Below are positions 1 to 7,236 of a stretch of DNA of 64,000 nucleotides, piece after piece (position 1 is the stretch's first letter; the number at the start of each line of letters is the position of its first letter). The stretch is from Streptomyces sp. NBC_00414. Lineage in GTDB: Bacteria; Actinomycetota; Actinomycetes; Streptomycetales; Streptomycetaceae. A program made the position numbers and the translations under genes. The notes beneath the pieces are model-generated. The model did not search any database and was not told the DNA's origin. It was given only the letters and a program-made list of their open reading frames with translations. The stretch lies in the NCBI RefSeq assembly GCF_036038375.1, contig NZ_CP107935.1, forward strand, positions 8,494,001 through 8,558,000, given 5' to 3'.

Positions 1-279
1 GCCCGACACCTCGACGCCCCGCAGCTCCCCGTACTCCTCGCCGGCGTCGACGACCACGGCCACGCGCGGGTCGCGGCGCAGGTCGGCCCACCGCTTGCTG
101 CGGGTGATCGAGTACAGCCAGAGCGACTTGCCGTCCCAGACGAACCAGAGGGTGCTGACATGCGGGGCGCCGTCCGCGGAGACGGTCGCGACGCGACAGG
201 TGCGCTGCGCGGTCAGGAACTCGTCCAGCTCGTCGGGCGTCATCATGATCCTTCGTCCCCGGCGCTGCGTGGCGGCCAT
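1..279 (-). CDS. Pyridoxamine 5'-phosphate oxidase-family protein (partial, C-terminus outside window)
   Basis: The visible 93 residues form the N-terminal half of a split-barrel PPOX-type flavin or F420-binding protein: a helix (TPDELDEFLTAQRTCRVATV), then the strands SADGAPHVSTLWFVWDGKSLWLY cut here as two runs, then TRSKRWADLRRDPRVAVVVD. This order is typical of small enzymes annotated as PPOX-class F420-dependent oxidoreductases. I chose the ATG at 279 because GAGGGAGC lies just upstream; ATGs at 246 and 243 are weaker alternatives. The gene runs off the left edge, so its length and exact subclass cannot be judged. It diverges from the next gene across a repeat-filled 302-base gap. The family call is reasonably sure; cofactor and substrate are not known. 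Confidence 0.75.
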   Translation of the reverse strand, partial: MAATQRRGRRIMMTPDELDEFLTAQRTCRVATVSADGAPHVSTLWFVWDGKSLWLYSITRSKRWADLRRDPRVAVVVDAGEEYGELRGVEVSG

Positions 280-292
280 GCGGCTCCCTCTT

Positions 293-374
293 CCTGACGT
301 CGTGCCTGACGTGGTATTTGCCGTGGTGCCTGACATCGACGTCGTGGCTGACGTGACGCCTGACGTCGCGTCAG
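293..374. repeat. Degenerate CCTGACGT direct repeats
   Basis: CCTGACGT or a one-base variant occurs at 293, 305, 329, 347 (GCTGACGT) and 359, giving irregular short direct repeats between the PPOX gene and the isochorismatase-fold gene. The copies contain the palindrome GACGTC. No coding sequence is evident. Confidence 0.6.
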
Positions 375-488
375 GAAAGCATGGGGCGTCTTCCGTCCGT
401 ACGCAATGGTGGCTACGCTCGCCCGCCACCGCCGGTCGGGCCGACCCGGCCACGGCCGATCCGATCCGATCCGGTCCGGGATCCGGCT

Positions 489-563
489 CCGTAAGACCGG
501 ACAGCCGTAAGACCGGACAGCCGCAAGACCGGACAGCCGTAAGACCGTAAGACCGGAAGACCG
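489..563. repeat. 16-bp tandem repeat array
   Basis: Three consecutive 16-bp units of CCGTAAGACCGGACAG (489-504, 505-520 and 521-536, the third with one change) are followed by partial units to about 563. The array stops about 20 bases before the next start codon, so it forms part of that gene's leader. With the CCTGACGT repeats it fills most of the 280-581 gap. Confidence 0.85.
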
Positions 564-581
564 CTCGCGACAGGGGAAGCC

Positions 582-1232
582 ATGCCGTCGTACGAAGAGC
601 TCAGCGAACTCCTCGATCCCGCGACCACGGTGCTGCTGACCGTCGAGTGCCAGCAGGGTGTCGTCGGCCCGGACAGCGCGCTGCCGGAACTCGCCCGGGA
701 GGTCCGTTCGTCGGGTGTGCTGGACCGGGTCGCACGCCTGGTGGCCGCGGCCCACGAGAGCGGCGTACAGGTGATGCACGCGATCGCCGAGCGCCGCCCG
801 GACGGCCGCGGCGCGAACCACAACGCCCGGCTGTTCCGCGCGGCCGAACGGCTGCCCGTGCAGCAGCTGGCGGGCAGTACGGCGGTCCGTGTCGCGCCGC
901 CCCTGGAGGTCGCCCCGGAGGACCTCGTCGTACGCAGGCTGCACGGTCTGTCGCCCCTCGCGGGTACCGACGTGGACGCGCTGCTGCGCAACCTGGGCTG
1001 CCGCACGCTCGTCGTGACCGGCGTCTCCGCCAATGTCGCCGTACCCAACACGGTGTTCGACGCCGTGAACCGCGGCTACCGGGCGGTGGTCCCCGGCGAC
1101 GCCATCGCGGGCGTGCCCTCGGACTACACCCCCGCGATGATCCGCAACACGCTCGCCCTGGTGGCCACCATCACCACCACGGACGACGTGCTGGCCTGCT
1201 TCAAACGGCCCCGCCCGGTCAGGCGAGCGTGA
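582..1232 (+). CDS. Isochorismatase-fold protein lacking the usual D-K-C catalytic triad
   Basis: A 216-residue protein with the cysteine-hydrolase (isochorismatase) fold. The N-terminal strand is VLLTVECQQGVVGP, a middle strand is EDLVVRRLHGLSP, and the loop is TGVSANVAVPNTVFDA. In active members these places hold Asp, Lys and a nucleophilic Cys (TGVxTNxCV). Here they read Glu22, Arg118 and Ala153, so the canonical nucleophile is absent. The length is normal and the frame intact, which argues for a retained non-hydrolytic role rather than decay. AGGGGAAG precedes the ATG. The 3' end overlaps the convergent Rieske gene by 14 bases. Ligand unknown. Confidence 0.8.
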   Translation: MPSYEELSELLDPATTVLLTVECQQGVVGPDSALPELAREVRSSGVLDRVARLVAAAHESGVQVMHAIAERRPDGRGANHNARLFRAAERLPVQQLAGSTAVRVAPPLEVAPEDLVVRRLHGLSPLAGTDVDALLRNLGCRTLVVTGVSANVAVPNTVFDAVNRGYRAVVPGDAIAGVPSDYTPAMIRNTLALVATITTTDDVLACFKRPRPVRRA

Positions 1233-1677
1233 TCGAGTCCCCGCTCACCTTGATCTTGGCGGCGGTCAGCCCGCTGGTCGCGGGGCCCTTCTTGACGCCA
1301 CCGTCCGTGACGTTGAACTGGCTGCCGTGGGCGGGGCAGGTGATGACGCCGTTCTCCACGCTGTTCACACGCTGCTGCTGGTGCGGGCACACCGTCGAGA
1401 AGGCCTTGAACTCACCGGCCGTCGGCTGCGTCACGACCACGGACTGGTCGGCGAAGATCTTGCCGCCACCTTCCGGGATGTCGGTGGTCTTGGCGAGTGC
1501 CGCGCCGCCGGCGGATCCGGTCGACGCGCCGGAGGAGGAGTCGGACGAGGAGTCCGACGACTTGTCGTCGGAGCCCCCGCAGGCGGTCAGCGTGGCGGCC
1601 AGCCCGGCCCCGCCGAGCGCGGCCAGGAGGGTGCGACGACAGAGTGCCGGAGCAGGCTGAATCGATTCGCTGGACAT
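1219..1677 (-). CDS. Rieske [2Fe-2S] Tat lipoprotein
   Basis: A 152-residue exported electron-transfer protein. The N-terminus has a twin-arginine motif (Arg14-Arg15, RRTLLA), a hydrophobic stretch and the lipobox LTAC with Cys33, then a Ser/Asp/Gly-rich linker to about residue 60. The Rieske domain follows, with cluster ligands Cys97-Pro-His99 and Cys114-Pro-Ala-His117. The spacing fits the CxH...CxxH signature. The start at 1677 is preferred over the in-frame one at 1695 because GGAAGGGA sits 7 bases upstream. Likely a Tat-exported, membrane-anchored redox protein on the outer face. No partner oxidase is adjacent, so its donor and acceptor are unknown. Confidence 0.9.
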   Translation of the reverse strand: MSSESIQPAPALCRRTLLAALGGAGLAATLTACGGSDDKSSDSSSDSSSGASTGSAGGAALAKTTDIPEGGGKIFADQSVVVTQPTAGEFKAFSTVCPHQQQRVNSVENGVITCPAHGSQFNVTDGGVKKGPATSGLTAAKIKVSGDSITLA

Positions 1678-1807
1678 AGTGGCGGTCCCTTCCACAGATG
1701 TGCAGGTGTGCGGATGTACAAGTGCGCGGACGTGCGGTTGTGCGGTTGTTCGTTTGCGTGGATGTGCGTCGATCCGACAAGGGGTACGGGCACGTCACCT
1801 GCATGGT

Positions 1808-3964
1808 TCAGGCGGTCCGGAGATCGAGCGACTTCTTGATGAAATCGAGATCCATTCGGAGCAGGGTGTCTATCACGCCTTCCTGTGCCACCAGATGGGT
1901 CGAGCCTGCCAGCGGGAGCACGGTGTGCGGCCGGCCCGCCGCCAGCAGTGCCGCCGAGAACCGCAGCATGTGTGCGGGCACCACATTGTCGTCGGCCAGC
2001 CCATGGACGAGCATCAAGGGGCGCGTGAGCTTGTGGGCGTGCGCCACCAGTGAGCAGCGATCGTAATGGTCCGGCTGCACGTCCGGGTGCCCCAGATACC
2101 GTTCCTTCCAGTGCGTGTCGTACAGCCGCAGATCGGTCGGCGCCGCGCCCGCGACGGCCGCGTGGAACACGTCGGGCCGGTGCAGTACGGCTCCCGCCGC
2201 GAGGTATCCGCCGAAGGACCAGCCGCGGACGGCCACCCGGCTCGTGTCCAGTTCCGGGAAGAGTTCCGCCGCCGCGCGCACGGCGTCGGCCTGGTCCTCG
2301 ATCACCGGCATCAGCTGGTCGCCGTGGATGGCCGTCTCCCAGGCCCGGTCGCGCCCCGGGGTGCCGCGTCCGTCGACCGACAGCACCGCGAAACCCTGGT
2401 CGGCGAACCACTGGTTCACGGCGTGGTGCCACATGGCCGCCTTCACGACCTTCTGCGCGCCCGGCCCGGAGTACGAGTGCACGATCACCGGGAGGCGGTC
2501 CGCGCCCGGCCCGTACGAATCCGGCTCGTACGAATCCGACTCGGGCGAATTCGGCCCGTACGACGTCGGCAGGTACAGCGCCGCCCGGAGTCCGCGGGTG
2601 CCGAGAGTCAGGAAGCGGGGGCGCGGCCGGGTCACGGGGCGCTCGGCCAGTACCTCGATCCGCCCGGCCGGTGCGCCGTCCCGCAGCACCTCGACCATCT
2701 GCCCGTCGAGCGTCGAGCTGTCCAGCACCACGGTGCCGCCCCCGACGACGGCGCGGTGCACGCCCGGTTCGTCGGTCAGCCGCCGGAAGCCGTTCACCGC
2801 GTCGTACGACCAGACGTGCGCCTCGGTCGGCTCCTCGGCAGCCATGAAGTAGAGCCGGTCACCCGCTGTACCGAGCAGCTCATGGACGTACATGCCCTCC
2901 GGTGTGCGAACCCCGGTTCCGGTCATCAGCAGCCCGCGGGTCCCCTCCTGGGTGGTGAGGACGAGACCGGTGGCTGTGGTGGAGGCGGGTGTTCCGGGTG
3001 CGAACTCCAGCCAGGCGGCGTCCTTCAGGTGGTGCAGCGTCGTGGTCGCGCCGGTCGCCGGGTCGACGCGCAGCACATACGCCGAGCGCTGGTCCCGCGT
3101 CTGCACGACGGCGGTGGGCCCGGCCTCGCTCCAGTCGCAGTGCGCGAGGTACTCGAAGGCGGGGTCGGTCCACTCCCCGCCCGGATGCGACGTGGCCTCC
3201 TTGGGAAGCGCCACGTCTACGCGACCGCCGTCGAGGTCCACGACGTGCAGGGACAGCTGCGCGTTGGCGGTGCCCGCGGCCGGGTACCGGATCGCGCGCG
3301 GGGGACGCTCGGGGTGCGCCGGATCGCCGATGTACCACTGCCGGACCGGCGCGTTGTCGACCCGGACCACCAGCAGCGCGTCCCCGTCGGGCGACCACCA
3401 GAAGGACCGCGTACGGTCCAGCGACTCGGCCGACACATGGTCGGACAGGCCGTAGGTGATCTCCGGACCCTCCGGTTCGGCCAGTGCGCGATCACCGGTG
3501 CCGTCTGCGCGTACGACACGCAGGGCGCCCCCGCTCACGTACGCGATGTGTGTGCCGTCCGGGCCGGGGCGCGGGGCGACGACCGGGCCGGCCGTGGGGA
3601 TCCGGCGGGGAGTGCCCTCGTCGGTGCGTACGACCCACAGGGCGCCCGAGAGGGCGAACGCGACCAGGCGGACGGCCGCGTCGGTGGCGTACGAGACGAT
3701 TCCGGCGCTCGTCTCGCGGGCCCGTTCGCGGCGGATCCGCTCGGCCTCCGGGACCTCGCCGCCGTCCCCGAGGGCGAGCGGGTCCGCGAGCGGTCGCTCC
3801 TCGCAGTTCTCGTACAGCCAGAGCAGGCTCGTCGCGGAGCGGCCGCTCGCGGTGCGCAGGAAGAGCACACGGTCACCGTCGGGCGAGACGGTGAAGCCGC
3901 GCGGCACACCGAGGGAGAAGCGTTTCGTACGGGCGAACTGCAGGGGCAGGTCCTCGGCGGTCAC
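1808..3964 (-). CDS. S9 family prolyl oligopeptidase / dipeptidyl peptidase IV-like
   Basis: An approximately 718-residue serine peptidase with an N-terminal beta-propeller (repeated SPDGDRVLFLR-like, SPDGDALLVVRVD-like strands) and a C-terminal alpha/beta hydrolase. The nucleophile motif is GWSFGGY (Ser about 583), followed by Asp about 658 (LADDNVV) and His about 690 (STHLVA). Such enzymes remove dipeptides or cut after proline in peptides. No signal peptide is visible, so it is probably cytoplasmic. The GTG at 3964 is chosen because AAGGGA lies about 6 bases upstream; an ATG 5 codons earlier lacks one. A low-complexity insert rich in SYGP/SDSYEP (about 2500-2570) separates propeller and hydrolase. 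Confidence 0.88.
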   Translation of the reverse strand: MTAEDLPLQFARTKRFSLGVPRGFTVSPDGDRVLFLRTASGRSATSLLWLYENCEERPLADPLALGDGGEVPEAERIRRERARETSAGIVSYATDAAVRLVAFALSGALWVVRTDEGTPRRIPTAGPVVAPRPGPDGTHIAYVSGGALRVVRADGTGDRALAEPEGPEITYGLSDHVSAESLDRTRSFWWSPDGDALLVVRVDNAPVRQWYIGDPAHPERPPRAIRYPAAGTANAQLSLHVVDLDGGRVDVALPKEATSHPGGEWTDPAFEYLAHCDWSEAGPTAVVQTRDQRSAYVLRVDPATGATTTLHHLKDAAWLEFAPGTPASTTATGLVLTTQEGTRGLLMTGTGVRTPEGMYVHELLGTAGDRLYFMAAEEPTEAHVWSYDAVNGFRRLTDEPGVHRAVVGGGTVVLDSSTLDGQMVEVLRDGAPAGRIEVLAERPVTRPRPRFLTLGTRGLRAALYLPTSYGPNSPESDSYEPDSYGPGADRLPVIVHSYSGPGAQKVVKAAMWHHAVNQWFADQGFAVLSVDGRGTPGRDRAWETAIHGDQLMPVIEDQADAVRAAAELFPELDTSRVAVRGWSFGGYLAAGAVLHRPDVFHAAVAGAAPTDLRLYDTHWKERYLGHPDVQPDHYDRCSLVAHAHKLTRPLMLVHGLADDNVVPAHMLRFSAALLAAGRPHTVLPLAGSTHLVAQEGVIDTLLRMDLDFIKKSLDLRTA

Positions 3965-4067
3965 AGGTGATCCCTTCATGCGGGTGGACGGGGACATGGA
4001 CACGTACGTGTGCGTGGACGTGGAACGTCGCGTGGGCGGACCGGGAACACCCCAGTAACCTGGGGCG

Positions 4068-4850
4068 ATGCTCAAGGAAGTCAGCGCGACCCGCTACATC
4101 ACGCCCATGCGTGAGGGCGGCTCGCTGCCGGGACTCGTCGAGGCCGACGATCTCGGCACGTACGTCATGAAGTTCACCGGCGCCGGACAGGGACGCAAGA
4201 CGCTCGTCGCGGAGGTCGTCTGCGGTGAACTCGCCCGACGCCTCGGCCTGCGCGTACCGGGGCTGGTCGCGATCGGGCTCGACCCGGTCATCGGACTCGG
4301 CGAACCGGACCAGCAGGTGCAGGAGTTGCTCAAGGCGAGCGGCGGGCTGAACCTCGGGATGGACTTCCTCTCCCGGGCGATCGGCTTCGACTCCCTCGCG
4401 CACCAGGTGAGCCCGGAAGAAGCCGGGAAGGTCGTCTGGTTCGACGCGCTGGTCAACAATGTCGACCGATCGTGGCGGAACCCTAACATGCTGGTCCGCG
4501 ACGGCGACCTGTGGCTCATCGACCACGGCGCCACCATGATCTGGCACCACAACTGGCCCGGCGCACAGGCTTCGGCGGCCAAGCCGTACGACGCCACCGA
4601 CCACGCGCTGGCCCCCTTCGGCCCCGACATCCGGGCCGCCGCCGCGGAGTTGGGGCCACGTGTCACCGAGGAGCTGCTCGCCGAGGTGACCGCCGCGATC
4701 CCCGAGGCGTGGCTGCGGGACGAGCCGGGCTTCGACTCGGCCGACGCGCTCCGGCGCGCGTACGCGCAGCCGCTCCTCGCCCGCGCCGCCACCGTCCACG
4801 AGCGCATCCGTACCCAGGACGTCCGGAACATCCAGGAGGGGGCGAAGTGA
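4068..4850 (+). CDS. HipA-like kinase-fold protein
   Basis: A 260-residue stand-alone HipA-type kinase domain. Visible elements are an N-terminal lid (VMKFTGAGQGRKTLVAEVV), the catalytic loop VNNVDRSWRNPNML (about residues 127-140) with Asp and the Asn-Pro-Asn signature, and LIDHG in place of DFG for metal binding. It lacks the N-terminal HipA domain and any HipB antitoxin neighbour, so a classic toxin-antitoxin role is not supported. The start may be leaderless: a -10-like TAACCT ends 6 bases before the ATG and no ribosome site is seen. The 3' end overlaps the DUF3037 gene (GTGA), so the two are translationally coupled. Substrate unknown. Confidence 0.85.
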   Translation: MLKEVSATRYITPMREGGSLPGLVEADDLGTYVMKFTGAGQGRKTLVAEVVCGELARRLGLRVPGLVAIGLDPVIGLGEPDQQVQELLKASGGLNLGMDFLSRAIGFDSLAHQVSPEEAGKVVWFDALVNNVDRSWRNPNMLVRDGDLWLIDHGATMIWHHNWPGAQASAAKPYDATDHALAPFGPDIRAAAAELGPRVTEELLAEVTAAIPEAWLRDEPGFDSADALRRAYAQPLLARAATVHERIRTQDVRNIQEGAK

Positions 4851-5248
4851 GCGGGCGCGACGGACAGGACGGGCGCTTCGTCTACGAGTACGCGGTGCTG
4901 CGTGTCGTGCCGCGCGTCGAACGGGGGGAGTACTTCAACGCGGGCGTGCTCGTGTACTGCCGTGCGCACTCGTTCGTGGCCGCCCGAACCCATCTCGACG
5001 AGCACAAGCTGCGCGCGCTCGACCCGGCGGCGGACCTGGCGGGCGTACAGGCGTCCCTGCGAGGCATCGAGGGTGTCTGCCTCGGGGGAGCGGCGGCCGG
5101 GCAGGCCGCGGGCGACGACGCCGGACGGCGCTTCCGCTGGCTGATCGCGCCCCGCTCCACGGTCGTGCAGCCGGGGCCCGTCCACACCGGTCTCACGGCG
5201 GATCCCGCGGCCGAAACGACGCGCCTGCTCGACCTGCTGGTCAGGTGA
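4847..5248 (+). CDS. DUF3037 family protein, partner of the HipA-like kinase
   Basis: A 133-residue protein starting at a GTG that overlaps the upstream stop (GTGA), with AGGAGGGG 6 bases before it. It contains YEYAVLRVVPRVERGEYFNAG and FRWLIAPRSTVVQPGPVHTG, recognisable DUF3037 signatures. This family is commonly found directly after a HipA-like gene, which suggests the two proteins act together, perhaps as an enzyme and its accessory. No catalytic residues can be proposed. The stop codon lies within a 23-bp imperfect tandem duplication (5242-5279). Confidence 0.85.
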   Translation: MSGRDGQDGRFVYEYAVLRVVPRVERGEYFNAGVLVYCRAHSFVAARTHLDEHKLRALDPAADLAGVQASLRGIEGVCLGGAAAGQAAGDDAGRRFRWLIAPRSTVVQPGPVHTGLTADPAAETTRLLDLLVR

Positions 5249-5279
5249 TGGATCACCCGTCGGCCAGGTAATGGATCAC
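5242..5279. repeat. Imperfect tandem duplication across a stop codon
   Basis: CAGGTGATGGATCAC (5242-5256) recurs as CAGGTAATGGATCAC (5265-5279), a 23-base period. The first copy holds the TGA of the DUF3037 gene. Confidence 0.8.
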
Positions 5280-5296
5280 ATGGGCGCCGCTTGCCG

Positions 5297-5325
5297 TTGA
5301 CACTGGGTGCCAAGGCTTCTAGCGT
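5297..5325 (+). promoter_or_regulatory. Predicted sigma-70-type (HrdB-like) promoter for the SDR pair
   Basis: TTGACA (5297-5302), a 17-base spacer and TAGCGT (5320-5325), about 80 bases before the first SDR start. The -35 is a perfect consensus. Confidence 0.6.
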
Positions 5326-5408
5326 CTCGTCCGTTGAAGGTACTAAGCGGTCGCTCACCAGCGGGGTGTACCGTTCCAGGGCTTCCCCAAGGGCGAGGAG
5401 AACCAGCA

Positions 5409-6170
5409 ATGTCCACCACTGAGCAGCGTGTCGCCGTGGTCACCGGTGCCGCGCGCGGCATCGGCGCCGCGACCGCCGTACGACTGGCCGCCGAGGGCCG
5501 AGCCGTCGCGGTGATCGACCTCGACGAGGCCGCGTGCAAGGACACCGTTGAGAAGATCACCGCCGCCGGGGGCAAGGCGATCGCGGTGGGCGCCGACGTC
5601 TCCGACGAGGCGCAGGTCGAGGCCGCCGTGGCACGGGTCGCCCAGGAGCTCGGGGCGCCGACGATCCTGGTGAACAACGCGGGCGTGCTCCGCGACAACC
5701 TGCTGTTCAAGATGAGCGTGTCCGACTGGGACACCGTCCTGAACGTGCACCTGCGCGGTTCCTTCCTGATGACGCGGGCCGTCCAGAAGTACATGGTGGA
5801 GGCCAAGTTCGGCCGGGTCGTCAACCTCTCCTCGTCCTCGGCGCTCGGCAACCGCGGCCAGGTCAACTACTCCGCCGCCAAGGCCGGTCTGCAGGGCTTC
5901 ACCAAGACCCTCGCGTTCGAGCTCGGCAAGTTCGGCGTCACCGCGAACGCCGTGGCGCCCGGCTTCATCGTGACGGACATGACCGCCGCGACCGCCGAGC
6001 GGGTCGGCATGGGCTTCGAGGAGTTCCAGGCCGCCGCCGCCACCCAGATCCCGGTCCAGCGCGTCGGCAACCCGGACGACATCGCCAACGCGATCGCCTT
6101 CTTCACGGGCGACGACGCCGGATTCGTCTCCGGCCAGGTGCTGTACGTGGCCGGCGGACCGCTCAACTAG
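5409..6170 (+). CDS. fabG: 3-oxoacyl-ACP reductase-like SDR (FabG family)
   Basis: A 253-residue classical short-chain dehydrogenase. The cofactor motif TGAARGIGAA is at the N-terminus, with Asp at the end of the second strand (AVIDLD). NNAG follows, then catalytic Ser (NLSSSSAL), Tyr and Lys (YSAAKAG), and the C-terminal substrate loop PGFIVTDMT. FabG-type enzymes reduce 3-oxoacyl thioesters, but SDR sequence alone does not fix the substrate. GAGGAG lies before the ATG and a good promoter about 80 bases upstream. The next SDR begins 16 bases after the stop, so the pair is one operon, possibly acting on the same acyl-thioester or alcohol/ketone pathway. Confidence 0.85.
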   Translation: MSTTEQRVAVVTGAARGIGAATAVRLAAEGRAVAVIDLDEAACKDTVEKITAAGGKAIAVGADVSDEAQVEAAVARVAQELGAPTILVNNAGVLRDNLLFKMSVSDWDTVLNVHLRGSFLMTRAVQKYMVEAKFGRVVNLSSSSALGNRGQVNYSAAKAGLQGFTKTLAFELGKFGVTANAVAPGFIVTDMTAATAERVGMGFEEFQAAAATQIPVQRVGNPDDIANAIAFFTGDDAGFVSGQVLYVAGGPLN

Positions 6171-6186
6171 GACTGGGGACAGGGAC

Positions 6187-6945
6187 ATGACCACTGTGGA
6201 ACTCTCGGGCAAGGTCGCCCTCGTCACCGGCGCCAGTCGCGGCATCGGCTACGGCGTCGCCGAGGCACTGCTCGCCCGTGGCGACCGGGTGTGCATCACC
6301 GGCCGCAACGAGGACGCGCTCAAGGAGGCCGTCGAGAAGCTCGGCGCCGACCGCGTCATCGGTGTCGCGGGCAAGGCCCACGACGAGGCCCACCAGGCCG
6401 TCGCCGTCGAGCGCACCATGGAGGCGTTCGGCCGCGTCGACTTCCTGGTCAACAACGCCGGTACGAACCCGGTGTTCGGGCCGATCGCCGAGCTCGACCT
6501 CAACGTGGCGCGGAAGGTCTTCGAGACCAACGTCGTCTCCGCGCTCGGCTTCGCCCAGCAGACGTGGAAGGCGTGGCAGAGCGCGAACGGCGGCGCGATC
6601 GTCAACATCGCCTCCCTCGCGGGTGTCTCGGCCTCGCCGTTCATCGGGGCCTACGGCATGAGCAAGGCCGCCATGATCAACCTGTCCCTGCAGCTGGCGC
6701 ACGAGTTCGCGCCCCTGGTGCGGGTCAACTCGATCGCGCCCGCCGTGGTCAAGACCAAGTTCGCGCAGGCCCTGTACGAGGGGCGCGAGGAGGAGGCGGC
6801 CGCCGCCTACCCGCTCGGCAGGCTCGGTGTGCCCTCCGACATCGGGGGCGCCGCGGCCTTCCTCACCTCGGAGCAGTCGGACTGGATCACCGGACAGACG
6901 CTCGTCGTCGACGGCGGCATCTTCCTCAACGCCGGCGTTTCCTGA
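6187..6945 (+). CDS. SDR family oxidoreductase
   Basis: A 252-residue SDR with TGASRGIGYG for nucleotide binding, NNAGTNP, catalytic Ser (NIASLAG) and the YGMSKAA Tyr/Lys pair, and a C-terminal VDGGIFLN cap. CITGRNE at the second-strand end carries Arg rather than Asp, which suits NADP(H). It shares a transcript with the upstream FabG-like gene (GGGGACAGGGAC before the ATG). Its last 16 coding bases, including the stop, are duplicated 22 bases downstream. A terminator-like hairpin follows. Substrate unassigned. Confidence 0.87.
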   Translation: MTTVELSGKVALVTGASRGIGYGVAEALLARGDRVCITGRNEDALKEAVEKLGADRVIGVAGKAHDEAHQAVAVERTMEAFGRVDFLVNNAGTNPVFGPIAELDLNVARKVFETNVVSALGFAQQTWKAWQSANGGAIVNIASLAGVSASPFIGAYGMSKAAMINLSLQLAHEFAPLVRVNSIAPAVVKTKFAQALYEGREEEAAAAYPLGRLGVPSDIGGAAAFLTSEQSDWITGQTLVVDGGIFLNAGVS

Positions 6946-6967
6946 CCGGGGCGCCGGCGTTTCCTGA
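6930..6967. repeat. Perfect 16-bp duplication spanning the SDR stop codon
   Basis: CGCCGGCGTTTCCTGA occurs at 6930-6945, where it is the 3' end of the SDR gene, and again at 6952-6967. The period is 22 bases. Confidence 0.9.
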
Positions 6968-6969
6968 GC

Positions 6970-6987
6970 GGAACGCCGGCGCGTTCC
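6970..6987 (+). terminator. Hairpin terminator candidate after the SDR operon
   Basis: Perfect 7-bp stem GGAACGC/GCGTTCC around CGGC, 24 bases past the SDR stop. No U-tract follows, which is usual in Streptomyces. Confidence 0.55.
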
Positions 6988-6999
6988 GGGCGGCGCCGC

Positions 7000-7149
7000 C
7001 CGACAACAAATTCGGCGTTTTAAACCCTGTGTCGTACACGGGATTTCCGCTCGGAAAATTCGTGCGGTAGACGGATATGTTCCGCACAGATTCCAAACAA
7101 GAGCCGCAGAGCCGAAAAAAATCGAACAGATGATGTTCATGCACGTCAA
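7000..7149 (+). other. AT-rich, hairpin-rich non-coding island
   Basis: This stretch is much richer in A/T than the rest of the window (runs such as TTTTAAA, GAAAAAAATC). It contains several perfect short inverted repeats: GTGT-CGT-ACAC (7029-7039), TTTCCG-CT-CGGAAA (7044-7057) and GTGCGG...CCGCAC (7062-7067 with 7082-7087). No credible ORF crosses it. With the strong hairpin at 7150-7186 it could be a leader element, a small RNA ending at that hairpin, or a dense promoter region for the binding protein downstream. Confidence 0.4.
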
Positions 7150-7186
7150 GTGCCCCGCCGTCAGAGCCGTTTGACGGGCGGGGCAC
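7150..7186 (+). terminator. Strong hairpin upstream of the ABC binding-protein gene
   Basis: GTGCCCCGCCGTCA (7150-7163) pairs with TGACGGGCGGGGCAC (7172-7186) with a single bulged G and an 8-base loop. It sits 50 bases before the binding-protein start. It may end a transcript from the AT-rich island or act as an attenuator. Confidence 0.6.
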
Positions 7187-7236
7187 TGCGATATGGTCCT
7201 GCCCACCTTGGCGGGGCCAGATCGAGGAGCGTGCGT

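Noticed and set aside
2066..3970. Long plus-strand open frame opposite the S9 peptidase
   Set aside because: High GC produces long shadow frames; its translation is Arg/Gly/His-rich with no domain, while the minus strand has clear peptidase motifs.
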